48,726 bases of DNA from an uncultured Chlorobiaceae bacterium (lineage in GTDB: Bacteria > Bacteroidota > Chlorobiia > Chlorobiales > Chlorobiaceae). This document shows positions 36,578 to 44,166 of the stretch, in pieces (the first letter of the stretch is position 1; each line of letters opens with the position of its first letter). The stretch is from the NCBI GenBank assembly GCA_903843305.1, contig CAIMPI010000002.1, forward strand, positions 1 through 48,726. Direction: 5' to 3'. A program made the position numbers and the translations under genes. The notes under the pieces were generated by a model that worked only from the letters and a program-made list of their open reading frames with translations, did not search any database and was not told the origin of the DNA.

Positions 36578-37065
36578 AATCGGCTCGTTTCGGGTGCATT
36601 GAACTCAGGGACTATCAATAGTATACAAAGTTATAATAATCGAGATTTCTCGAGCGAACAGGCTTATACGGAAAGTTGCTAAATTTATAGCATAATAGTG
36701 GTTTTATGGAAAGATCACCCCACACTCCTCTGGCAACCAACCCTGAAAGTGAAGTTAGATAAGGGTAAGTGTTCAAAGGAACGCAATAATCAGAGCATTT
36801 ATGGTAGTTCGCGATATCACCGCCTATGCTCACAAAAACGGTCTAATGACTTATAGTTCGAAGGGCATGAGCTGAATATTTTTTTAGGTTAAGCTTCGCA
36901 GAACAATGTTAATAATATACCGAAAGGCTGTCTGATGTTTTTTTTGGTTTAGCGTTGTTTACAAATATTTAACAGAGTTATCGAAGGCCATCCGGCTCAT
37001 GAGTAAGGAAAAAATAGCCGCTCTGATGTAGAACGGCTGTTTCGAATGATCGATAGTATCATGTA
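36578..37065. other. intergenic region, no convincing gene
   Basis: No well-supported ORF. A frame on the minus strand (36615-36833) has no recognisable family or start signals. The right part holds the terminator of the DUF2934 gene (37009-37038). The stretch is AT-rich and could be decayed mobile DNA, but I find no ends or target duplications. Confidence 0.35.
37009..37038 (-). terminator. terminator after the minus-strand DUF2934 gene
   Basis: Read on the minus strand, AGCCGTTCT and AGAGCGGCT form a 9-bp stem (one U-G wobble) with a 5-nt loop, followed by ATTTTTT. It lies 28 nt downstream of the gene's stop. Confidence 0.75.
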
Positions 37066-37248
37066 TCAGTCGTTCACAAACCTTCCTGCTTCAAGCCAGT
37101 CTTCTATATCCCAGCCATTGCGTCTTCCTTTCGATTCCCAAAGGTAATACGCACTGAGTCTAATATCTTCTTCCTGTTGTTCCGGTGATATTGTGGCTTC
37201 GTAATCGTCCGGTGCAGTTACTTCCTCTTTTTTTGATTTTTTTGCCAT
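37066..37248 (-). CDS. DUF2934 family protein
   Basis: A 60-residue protein with basic N-terminus (MAKKSKKEE) and the DUF2934 motif IRLSAYYLWESKGRRNGWDIEDWLEA. Function unknown; these short proteins occur in many bacteria. It is read leftward and has its own terminator. A related protein is on the opposite strand at 37626. Confidence 0.85.
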   Translation of the reverse strand: MAKKSKKEEVTAPDDYEATISPEQQEEDIRLSAYYLWESKGRRNGWDIEDWLEAGRFVND

Positions 37249-37625
37249 GTGTGCTCGCGGTTAATTGTTTTACCTGAAAGTTAAATACAGGTAATTATGT
37301 TGATTTCTCCCGATAAAGGCAAGTGGGATTCAGTTACATCTATGTAAATTCCTTGCGCCGGGGTCAGAGCAAAAAAACGTACAAGCCTACCTGCCAAAAC
37401 TGTATTAGAAAAGGTGAGCCAAATGTAAACCGACACCGAAAATGCGGACATCGAAAGAGAAAATCGTGAATTGGGAACTGAGCTGGAACTCGAATTGGAA
37501 GAGTGGTTTTTTTCTCTATCCCGACAGGAAAAAATTATTCATGGAATTTTTAAATACATACATATGTTACGTATATCTTGATATATAATCAGATTTACCT
37601 ATGAAAACCAATACAAGAGGTAGCC
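37249..37625. other. gap between two DUF2934 genes
   Basis: Holds the promoters of the DUF2934 genes, which are divergent. At 37423-37581 a frame reads ATG-TAA then TDTENADIERENRELGTELELELEEWF, an ORF with a stop as second codon; it is not called as a gene. A motif GGGGTCAGAGC near 37359 resembles sequence often found beside Y1-transposase elements. Confidence 0.3.
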
Positions 37626-37817
37626 ATGTCAACCGCACTGATAGTCATAGCAAAAAAATGTGAAGACAAGGAATCAGAACAGACTCCTGAACAGCGTGAA
37701 GAACAGAACAGGCTTGCTGCATATTATGAGTGGAAAGCGAAAGATGGAAATCTCTGGTCAGATAAAACCGACTGGTATGAGGCAGAAGATTACCATGTTG
37801 AGGGTATTACCGACTGA
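37626..37817 (+). CDS. DUF2934-like protein
   Basis: A 63-residue protein with TPEQREEQNRLAAYYEWKAKDGNLWSDKTDWYEAED, a looser match to the DUF2934 motif (A-Y-Y-[LE]-W-[KE]). It resembles the product at 37066 (EQ.EE..RL.AYY.W...), so these two are paralogues arranged divergently about 380 nt apart. ATG 37626 follows AAGAGGT 5-11 nt upstream. Confidence 0.72.
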   Translation: MSTALIVIAKKCEDKESEQTPEQREEQNRLAAYYEWKAKDGNLWSDKTDWYEAEDYHVEGITD

Positions 37818-37946
37818 AAGCAATTATTTCTTTCGACAACAGTGAATGTCCCAAATTACTTCCTCGATACAAGAGACAAAACTTGAATGTCTATCCCTTA
37901 GCTCGGGTGCGGAGGTAAATTATTTTACCCATGAATGGAGATTAAA

Positions 37947-38192
37947 ATGTACGTGCAAGGCGAAGAGATCATACAAAAGAGCGCTTCCTTGAGGGAAGAA
38001 AAGGAATTTGATGAGGCAATCAAGTTGATTGAGGAAAATATTGATTTGATTGACCCGTCTATACGCTCGAATGCTTGGCTTGAAGCCTTTAAAGCTGCCG
38101 AAGAGAGTGGTAATTTTTCTCTTGCAAAAAAATATGCTCAAGTGGCAGCACAGGAAAATCCAGATCTACCGAGCATAAAAAAATATCTATAA
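37947..38192 (+). CDS. small TPR-like helical protein
   Basis: An 81-residue protein beginning MYVQGEEIIQKSASLREEKEFDEAIKLIEENIDLI. The pattern of two helix pairs with the A..L...F..A..L.E segment and the second SNAWLEAFKAAEESGNFSLAKKYAQVAA looks like TPR repeats. ATG 37947 follows GGAG by 6 nt; an upstream ATG (37935) has no such site. Function unknown, likely protein binding. Confidence 0.65.
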   Translation: MYVQGEEIIQKSASLREEKEFDEAIKLIEENIDLIDPSIRSNAWLEAFKAAEESGNFSLAKKYAQVAAQENPDLPSIKKYL

Positions 38193-38297
38193 AACGAATA
38201 ACGAAGCCAGTCAACTTTGGCCATCATTGAAACAAATATGACATATTTCGCAGATCAGGTTTCTGGTGGATAAAACTCTTATGCTTGGCACCCTCCT

Positions 38298-38912
38298 TTA
38301 ATCTTTCAGCAACCCGAACGAAGCCAGTTTCAAGTATGTAGATTGGTAGTCTAAATGGAGAATGCTGTTGATTCCTAAACCTTCAGCAATCTGGGTGAAC
38401 ATCAGGGTATTGTCGATATAGATGATTTTCCGGGCTGATGCTTGACTGATGTCCAATGCAAGCCGAAAGATATCTTCATCGGGCTTTCTGATATGAACAA
38501 AGCAGGAAGAAATAAAAGAATCTACAAATGTATTCAGCTTGAATTTTCGAATCCGATACACATTCAGTTCACGCCCTTCGTTGCTGACCACGATCATCTT
38601 CAGTCCGTATCGGGCTTTGAGAGACCTGACCAGCTCGATCATGTTGGGGTAAGGTTTCGATTGGGCAAACATAAACCGCCGAAACTCTGTTTGGGTAAAT
38701 GGCCTTTTTTGATAAAAAACTACCCGATCCAAATATTCTTTTAGAGTGAGCTTCCCCTCCTCGTATGTGGCAACGTTTAGCTGATGCCGGTCTTCCATCT
38801 CGGTCCACTCTAATTTGAAATCCGTCGCCGCATGTTTGCGGGCATGATGATCCCAGCCGTTTGTAAGAAGAATACCACCGATATCCAAAAACAATGTGGT
38901 AATCTGAATCAT
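38298..38912 (-). CDS. HAD-superfamily hydrolase
   Basis: A 204-residue HAD protein (subfamily IA type): motif I TTLFLDIGGILL near residue 7 (DxG form, as in the YihX-like and epoxide hydrolase-like branches), motif II MIVVSNEG near 108, Lys in HIRKPDEDIF near 141, and motif III IIYIDNTLMFTQIAEGLG near 169. Substrate unknown. It is read leftward; a 16-codon ORF and a phosphoketolase remnant lie just upstream. Confidence 0.85.
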   Translation of the reverse strand: MIQITTLFLDIGGILLTNGWDHHARKHAATDFKLEWTEMEDRHQLNVATYEEGKLTLKEYLDRVVFYQKRPFTQTEFRRFMFAQSKPYPNMIELVRSLKARYGLKMIVVSNEGRELNVYRIRKFKLNTFVDSFISSCFVHIRKPDEDIFRLALDISQASARKIIYIDNTLMFTQIAEGLGINSILHLDYQSTYLKLASFGLLKD

Positions 38913-38979
38913 TTTTTTATGTGACTCGCTTCAATAAAGCTTGTTTTCTGAGAAGTTTGGATTTCATAATGATATCCTT

Positions 38980-39060
38980 TCATTTACAGTGTATGCTTTC
39001 CAGTTTTGAAGCACGCCAGTATGCATTAACTTTGTGAAGCTGATCCTGCGTGAGTGTTTT
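38980..39060 (-). pseudogene. phosphoketolase N-terminal remnant
   Basis: Read on the minus strand the frame gives KTLTQDQLHKVNAYWRASKLESIHCK followed by a stop. The stretch L....L.K.[ND]AYWRA[SA] is the start of xylulose-5-phosphate/fructose-6-phosphate phosphoketolase, where NYLSVGQIYL normally follows; here it is replaced by unrelated residues. No ATG is in frame. About 26 codons survive of an ~800-residue enzyme. Weak evidence because it is short. Confidence 0.4.
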
Positions 39061-39098
39061 TGTGATTGTTACGATTATTTCCGATTAAGGCAGTAAAA

Positions 39099-39131
39099 AA
39101 AGCACCTTATACAAGACGTATAAAGTGCTTT
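39099..39131 (-). terminator. terminator after the CsmB-like gene
   Basis: On the minus strand AAAGCACTTTATAC and GTATAAGGTGCTTT form a 14-bp stem with one U-G wobble and a 5-nt loop, then a T-run (39093-39101). It lies 18 nt downstream of the stop of the 75-residue gene. Confidence 0.8.
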
Positions 39132-39148
39132 TCAAAAAAATCAACAGC

Positions 39149-39376
39149 TTACCTATTAGGAGTAAACACTGATAATACCCCCTGCAACACCTGGCTAACT
39201 GTCGATAATACGTTACCCGCAAGGTTTATCGACGTTGTGCCAACAAAAACAATAAAGTTTGTTGACGAGATGATTCCAATTTTCACCAGCTCAACTTGAT
39301 AGTAGGCAAGTTTACCAATGGTTTCCGGCAGAGAGTGGAGGTCACCTTGATACTCATTAATTGATACGTCTGACAT
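39149..39376 (-). CDS. small hydrophobic protein, probable chlorosome envelope CsmB/CsmF type
   Basis: A 75-residue protein with a polar N-terminus (MSDVSINEYQGDLHSLPETIGKLAYYQ) and a hydrophobic helical rest (VELVKIGIISSTNFIVFVGTTSINLAGNVLSTVSQVLQGVLSVF). Length, and the pattern Q.EL...GI then NLAGNVL.TV.QVLQ, resemble the small chlorosome envelope proteins CsmB/CsmF, as far as I recall them. It has its own terminator. If right, it supports a green sulfur bacterial origin, but without a family search this remains tentative. Confidence 0.5.
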   Translation of the reverse strand: MSDVSINEYQGDLHSLPETIGKLAYYQVELVKIGIISSTNFIVFVGTTSINLAGNVLSTVSQVLQGVLSVFTPNR

Positions 39377-39459
39377 GGTTGTTATAGTTTAGATTTATTA
39401 AAAAAGGTCAACATTTCGAATGGTTATGCTTTTCAGCGATTACTGCATACTCGTCGCAT

Positions 39460-40236
39460 TTATTGGCAGTGCTTTTCAGGAGTTTTTTCATCGACCCAGT
39501 AACCGTGGCGATTGTAATGCCTATGGAGCCCTGTCTCATAATCCCGAGTGAGCAGTGAGCCCTCCTCTGTGTATTCCGGCGAATCCCTGATAGTCTCGCG
39601 GAGAAGATCAACGTAGACTTTTCCTTCTTCCCAACTGACACTCTCGATCCAATGTGGTGAAAGCAGTACTTTTTTTCCTGGCCACCAGTTTCGTGTATCG
39701 ACGATGAGATAACGAATCGACCACGTCTCGTCATCAATGATAAAATCTTCAACGTGGCCAATCTCACCGTCTTTAGCCTGGATGTGGTAGCCTGTCACCT
39801 GATTTGTACTGCGCAAATGGGGATCCCATGGTTTCTCACGGGCTGTAAAGTTTTTCAATTTTTCACTGTCGCGCTCCAAGTAAGGATAATATCCCCACAT
39901 ATACGGAGCGTTCCAGTATATCGGCCATCCATAATAAATGTAGAAATCCGTCTCGAATTGTCGCGAAACGGGTTTGTCAGTGTTCAATGATGGACTGTTT
40001 TCAATCTGTTTCCTGCTTAAATCGATGGTAATGAGTTTTTCTTTGTTATTCACTGCCCCCAGAGCGTAAGGAGAGATGAGAACCTGCCTGCCTATAAGCC
40101 AGTTTCCAGTATCTGCGACCAGATAACGAATAGTCCAATGATGGTCGTCAAAGTAGAACTCTTCAACTTTTCCTATTTCCCCATCAAGACTCTCAAGTTG
40201 ATAACCTTTGAGTGTTTTGGCTTTGATTAAAATCAT
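39460..40236 (-). CDS. protein with two PRC-barrel domains
   Basis: A 258-residue protein of two PRC-barrel repeats: residues 1-80 (LIKAKTLKGYQLESLDGEIGKVEEFYFDDHHWTIRYLVADTGNWLIGRQVLISP) and 145-225 (GYHIQAKDGEIGHVEDFIIDDETWSIRYLIVDTRNWWPGKKVLLSP), joined by an aromatic linker. These domains bind RNA-related or photosynthetic reaction centre partners in different proteins; the role here is unknown. ATG 40236 is preferred to the GTG at 40272. Confidence 0.85.
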   Translation of the reverse strand: MILIKAKTLKGYQLESLDGEIGKVEEFYFDDHHWTIRYLVADTGNWLIGRQVLISPYALGAVNNKEKLITIDLSRKQIENSPSLNTDKPVSRQFETDFYIYYGWPIYWNAPYMWGYYPYLERDSEKLKNFTAREKPWDPHLRSTNQVTGYHIQAKDGEIGHVEDFIIDDETWSIRYLIVDTRNWWPGKKVLLSPHWIESVSWEEGKVYVDLLRETIRDSPEYTEEGSLLTRDYETGLHRHYNRHGYWVDEKTPEKHCQ

Positions 40237-40298
40237 CTCAGTCTTTTTTGTTTCAGTGAAAAAAACACACACCCTTCTTGGAATTGGATTCTATCAGT

Positions 40299-40841
40299 TC
40301 AGCCTTTCACATCATGCACATCAATCTCTTGACCGTTTACAGCATGAAGGATTTTTCTTGCATTGTCTACATTTTCTGCTGTATCATGAACAATGACAAG
40401 GAACTTATTTGCTTTGACAGCTTTCTCGTATTTCACAATGCTGTTATTCGGAATACCTACACTGAGAAGCGCAGCACTAAACGCGCTCAATCCACCCGTT
40501 ACCAATGCACTTTCAAGAGCACCAACAATCCAACTGACCAATGGACCGAACACCATTACCTAGCCGACACCCGGTATTACCAGAAAAGCTGATCCGAATA
40601 ACAAGCCGAATAAGCCACCCCAGAATGCACCCAGCTTGCCCCAGAATCTGACCCGATCACCAGTGTTGTAATACCCAACGACATGCTCTTCAGTGTGATA
40701 ATCCTTTCCAATAATCGAAAGCTGACGCATATCGAAATGAGACCTTTGAAGTTCCTTAATAGCGGTTTCAGCTTGCTCATGCGTATCAAATACCCCAACA
40801 GTTACATTCTTTGCCACGAGTTCCCCCTTTTTAATAACCAT
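40299..40841 (-). pseudogene. glycine-rich membrane protein gene split by one in-frame amber codon
   Basis: Read leftward from ATG 40841, the first part (93 codons) has TVGVFDTHEQAETAIKELQ and a hydrophobic glycine-rich helix (FWGGLFGLLFGSAFLVIPGVG), then TAG at 40560-40562. The same frame continues as VMVFGPLVSWIVGALESALVTGGLSAFSAALLSVGIPNNSIVKYEKAVKANKFLVIVHDTAENVDNARKIL for 85 more codons. Together they match one ~180-residue protein of the general stress protein 17M-like type (N-terminal ferredoxin-like domain, Gly-rich membrane part, C-terminal repeat). One base change, for example CAG or TAC to TAG, explains it. GTA-ATG just after the stop would allow re-initiation. Confidence 0.75.
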
Positions 40842-40957
40842 GTAATTGTTTTTTACTTATACTTTATAATACAAAGTGTGTCATTAAAAAGTTGCAGTTC
40901 GAAAGAAAAATCTTTTTTGTCATTTGGAGTCATGCTCCATCGAGGCATAATCAAGAA

Positions 40958-41272
40958 GGTACTGTCAAGTTGCGAAGCACGCTGAAATTCTTTAAGGTTC
41001 GGTTATAAAAAAAACGAACCCCTGCGCTGGCCACCGATATCCGGCCGAGATTATCAGCCATACGGTATGGCTTTACTTCCGTTTCACTTTGAGTTTCAGA
41101 GATATAGAAGAAATGCTGGCTTATCGCGGAGTGATTGTCACCTATGAAACCATCCGCCAGTGGACACTCAAGTTCGGACAAGATTCTGCCAAGCTTATAT
41201 GAGTTGGTAGAAGGTGACGTGTACTTCGAGTGCCGCATGAATGCGCCAATAGTCCCTTCTCAGGTCTAAATC
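40958..41272 (+). mobile_element. IS6-family element, internally deleted relic A
   Basis: GGTACTGTCAAGTTG (40958-40972) is a left end. At 41041-41202 the frame reads PAEIISHTVWLYFRFTLSFRDIEEMLAYRGVIVTYETIRQWTLKFGQ, the start of an IS6/IS240-type transposase. From 41199 another frame gives MSW-stop-KVTCTSSAA-stop, aligning with the last residues of relic B (VTWQDVTCFRRGA). The DNA after the stop also aligns with that of relic B. About 150 codons of the middle are missing. A minus-strand ORF here is a shadow. Confidence 0.8.
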
Positions 41273-41292
41273 CGCTCGTCATTTAAACACAG

Positions 41293-41318
41293 AAGCCCGC
41301 GTTTTGCGGGCTTTTTCG
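41293..41318 (+). terminator. strong rho-independent terminator
   Basis: AAGCCCGC and GCGGGCTT form an 8-bp GC-rich stem around GTTTT, then TTTTT-C on the plus strand (41314-41316 onwards). It lies just past relic A. No gene with a plausible product ends here, so it may insulate the region to the right from the IS relic. Confidence 0.8.
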
Positions 41319-41906
41319 GTAGCTAAGTTACTCTTATTATAACAACTTAGACTTGCGTGCGGTGCTGGTAGTCCTTCGATAACATCTCTTTGGGCCAAAA
41401 TTCACTGCTAACAAGGAAATTATCAGGGAAAAACACAATAATCTCTTACATGGATGACTGCAGAGTCCCGTATTTACTCACTTTCTATGTAGTGTATAAA
41501 AAATTAACAGAGAAAAACAGGGAATTGAATTTCACTCAAAAACAATGTCGACACCCAGACATGCCCGCCTCCATTATGGAGTAATAGCTGATTTTATCAA
41601 TTATCAACGATAAAAGTGATAATTACGATGTGATAATACGTTAATAACTTATCAACTGAGCGAAAATCGCAAGTTTTGAGGATCTGAAGTTCCATAACCC
41701 AATGATGCTGAAGTTTTATGCCATAATTCCAAAATTAACAGGGAAAATTAGGGATTTTAATCTGTGAGATATGAGACAGAAGAATGAATCACCTTTTGTA
41801 AGCAAGTTTCTTACCTGACCACTCAACACATGATTAAACCCTTTAGCACTTATTGTTGGCTTCTTTTGTTATTGATGGGATTATTGCAAATAACTTATGA
41901 ATCACC
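41319..41906. other. AT-rich intergenic stretch before msrB
   Basis: An ORF at 41390-41584 is compatible with noise: it has no family or ribosome site. The repeated phrase ACAGGGAATT.. / AACAGGGAAAATTAGGGA occurs at about 41517 and 41739. The promoter of the msrB operon should lie in the last 150 bp; I see no firm -35/-10 pair. Confidence 0.35.
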
Positions 41907-42452
41907 ATGCAACGCAGACAATTTATATTCACTGTTTTCAGTGCTTCAATGGTATTGGCAACTCGTCCTTTTGCAGTATTTGCAAGCAACGACAACAAGG
42001 TAACCATTGTGCAATTTTCTGATGACGGTAAAGAGCTAAGGCATGTAATAGTCTCCAAAGTGCATAAAGATGCTGAATGGCGAAAAACACTCTCTCCATT
42101 AGCATATAGGGTAACACGCGAAAAAGGAACCGAGAGCGCTTTCTCTGTGCCTGGTTACGACAGACATGAGCTTGGGCTGTATCGTTGTGTTTGTTGTGAC
42201 AATGCTCTCTTTGATGCCCGTACCAAATACGACTCGCATACCGGCTGGCCAAGTTTCTGGAAACCGATTGCCCCGGAAAATGTCCATGAAGTAACGGATA
42301 ACGAGTTCGGCATGACTCGTACCGAAGTGCAATGCTCCTTATGCAATGCGCATCTTGGTCATGTGTTTGACGATGGCCCTCAACCTACAGGATTGCGGTA
42401 TTGCATGAACACCGTGGCGATGCGATTCGTGAGAACGCCAAAAAAGAGCTGA
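41907..42452 (+). CDS. msrB: exported methionine-R-sulfoxide reductase B
   Basis: Reduces Met-R-sulfoxide. It has a signal peptide with twin arginines (MQRRQFIFTVFSASMVLATRPFAVFAS), a zinc site of two CxxC pairs (CVCC and CSLC) and the catalytic Cys in GLRYCMN near residue 170. The core starts at ...EWRKTLSPLAYRVTREKGTE. The first residues resemble a Tat signal but lack the full consensus, so Sec export is also possible. The stop is followed 5 nt later by the dipZ start, then by msrA. Confidence 0.93.
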   Translation: MQRRQFIFTVFSASMVLATRPFAVFASNDNKVTIVQFSDDGKELRHVIVSKVHKDAEWRKTLSPLAYRVTREKGTESAFSVPGYDRHELGLYRCVCCDNALFDARTKYDSHTGWPSFWKPIAPENVHEVTDNEFGMTRTEVQCSLCNAHLGHVFDDGPQPTGLRYCMNTVAMRFVRTPKKS

Positions 42453-42457
42453 CACCT

Positions 42458-44158
42458 ATGCTGATATTTTTCTTGGTATATCTCGGTGGCCTGCTAACTA
42501 TCTTTAGCCCTTGCGTCTTGCCGGTATTACCATTTATTTTTGCCCGTTCTGATCAGTCATTCCTTCGCAATGGACTACCCATTTTGGTGGGCATGGCCGC
42601 AACCTTCACTCTGTTGGCCAGTTTTGCAGCAGTAGGTGGCGCCTGGCTTGTTCAGTTCAATCAATATGGCCGTTATGCAGCAATGTTGCTGTTGTTACTC
42701 TTGGGAGTAGCGCTAATCTTTCCTGCCTTTTCTGACCGATTGATGCGTCCGTTTGTGACTCTGGTAGGACGCATAGAACATCAAGCCGATAAGCAAAGCA
42801 GCCTCAAAGGATCATTGCTACTCGGAGTAGCTGTAGGCTTTTTATGGGCTCCTTGCGCAGGACCGATTCTTGGGTTGGTACTGGCTGGCGCTGCACTGAA
42901 TGGCGCAAATCTTTATAGCGCCGTATTGCTTTTGGTGTTTGCTGTCGGTGCGGCAACTTCCCTAGCTCTCGTCCTGTTTGCGGGTGGAAAAATATTAAAA
43001 CTGATGAAACGCGGTTTGGGAGCAGAGCAATGGATTCGAAGGGGATTGGGCATTGCTGTTGTGGTCGGGGTGTTAGTTATAGCCCTCGGTTGGGACACAC
43101 GCTTCCTGTCGCAGTTTTCTTTTTTAAGCACCGCCACTACTGAGCATCAATTAGTTTCAAAACTCACAACAAAACAGGAAGCAAGCAACCTGTCAAAAAC
43201 CTCATCAATGCCCCCACTTGAGGGAACAACACTATGGCTTAACTCTCCACCTCTGAAGAGTGACATGCTGCGCGGCAAAGTAGTGCTGGTAGATTTCTGG
43301 ACTTACTCCTGTATTAACTGCTTACGCACGTTGCCTTATCTGAAAGCATGGAATGAAAAATATGGAGATCAGGGGTTGGTCATCATCGGCGTTCATACAC
43401 CGGAATTTGCCTTTGAAAAAGAACAACACAATGTTGAACAAGCTATTCATGATCTTGGTGTTACGTATCCCGTGGCAATGGATAACCAATATGCTATCTG
43501 GAATGCTTTTAAAAACGACGCATGGCCAGCGCATTACCTGATAGACGCGCAAGGGATGATTCGTCAAAAACACGTTGGCAAAGGTGAGTATCAGGACACT
43601 GAGCAAATGATACAAATCCTTCTCAAAGAGGCTCATCATGGCGAGCAGCTCAAGAGCGATGGCTTTGTAAACGTAGAGGGGACAGGAACAACAGCTGCTG
43701 CAACTGTCATGGAACACTCACCGGAAACCTTCGTTGGTTATGCCCGCCAAGAGAATTTCGCATCTCCAGAAGCAATCAAAAAGGATGTTGGTGTGCTGTA
43801 CAGCACACCAACATCGCTCAAACCGGACCAATGGTCGTTGAACGGCAAGTGGATAATATCCGCTGAAGAAGATGTATTGCAAACAGCTGGGGGAACCATC
43901 AGTTTTAGTTTTCAAGGACGTGATCTTCACCTGGTACTGGGTTCGCAGAACCAAAAACCGATCCGTTTCAAAGTCACCCTGGATAGAATCCCTCCTGGTG
44001 ATGATCACGGAACCGATATCGATTCCCGCGGCAACGGCGTAATCCGTGAGCATCGCCTCTACCAGCTCATCCGACTAAAAGGAAAAAATTCCATGCATAC
44101 CTTTAGTATTAAATTTTTAGATACCGGAGCTGAGGCTTTTGCTTTCACTTTCGGTTAA
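42458..44158 (+). CDS. dipZ: CcdA/DsbD-thioredoxin fusion of DipZ type
   Basis: Membrane protein that moves reducing power across the membrane to a periplasmic thioredoxin domain. Residues 1-230 hold a CcdA/DsbD-like core of six or so helices, with conserved Cys in SPCVLPVLPF and APCAGPILG. Then comes a thioredoxin-like domain with SCINC active site (near 290) in DFWTYSCINCLRTLPYL, and a C-terminal beta domain (about 390-566). I start at ATG 42458 (MLIFFLVYLGG), 5 nt after the msrB stop; the open frame further upstream is within msrB. It probably supplies electrons to exported MsrB and MsrA. A perfect 32-bp palindrome lies at 43784-43815. Confidence 0.88.
   Translation: MLIFFLVYLGGLLTIFSPCVLPVLPFIFARSDQSFLRNGLPILVGMAATFTLLASFAAVGGAWLVQFNQYGRYAAMLLLLLLGVALIFPAFSDRLMRPFVTLVGRIEHQADKQSSLKGSLLLGVAVGFLWAPCAGPILGLVLAGAALNGANLYSAVLLLVFAVGAATSLALVLFAGGKILKLMKRGLGAEQWIRRGLGIAVVVGVLVIALGWDTRFLSQFSFLSTATTEHQLVSKLTTKQEASNLSKTSSMPPLEGTTLWLNSPPLKSDMLRGKVVLVDFWTYSCINCLRTLPYLKAWNEKYGDQGLVIIGVHTPEFAFEKEQHNVEQAIHDLGVTYPVAMDNQYAIWNAFKNDAWPAHYLIDAQGMIRQKHVGKGEYQDTEQMIQILLKEAHHGEQLKSDGFVNVEGTGTTAAATVMEHSPETFVGYARQENFASPEAIKKDVGVLYSTPTSLKPDQWSLNGKWIISAEEDVLQTAGGTISFSFQGRDLHLVLGSQNQKPIRFKVTLDRIPPGDDHGTDIDSRGNGVIREHRLYQLIRLKGKNSMHTFSIKFLDTGAEAFAFTFG
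43784..43815. repeat. perfect 32-bp palindrome inside dipZ
   Basis: The 16-base arm GATGTTGGTGTGCTGT is followed directly by its exact reverse complement, without a loop. It falls in the codons for KDVGVLYSTPTS. Such a long exact palindrome is far above chance in a window of this size, but its purpose is unknown. Confidence 0.9.
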
Positions 44159-44166
44159 TCAAAAGA

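Noticed and set aside
36615-36833. Minus-strand ORF of 72 codons
   Set aside because: No recognisable family, no start signal and no neighbour.
40951-41238. Minus-strand ORF of 95 codons
   Set aside because: Lies over the IS6 transposase remnant, whose plus-strand reading is recognisable; the minus frame is a shadow.
41390-41584. Plus-strand ORF of 64 codons before msrB
   Set aside because: No ribosome site, no family and composition like non-coding AT-rich DNA.
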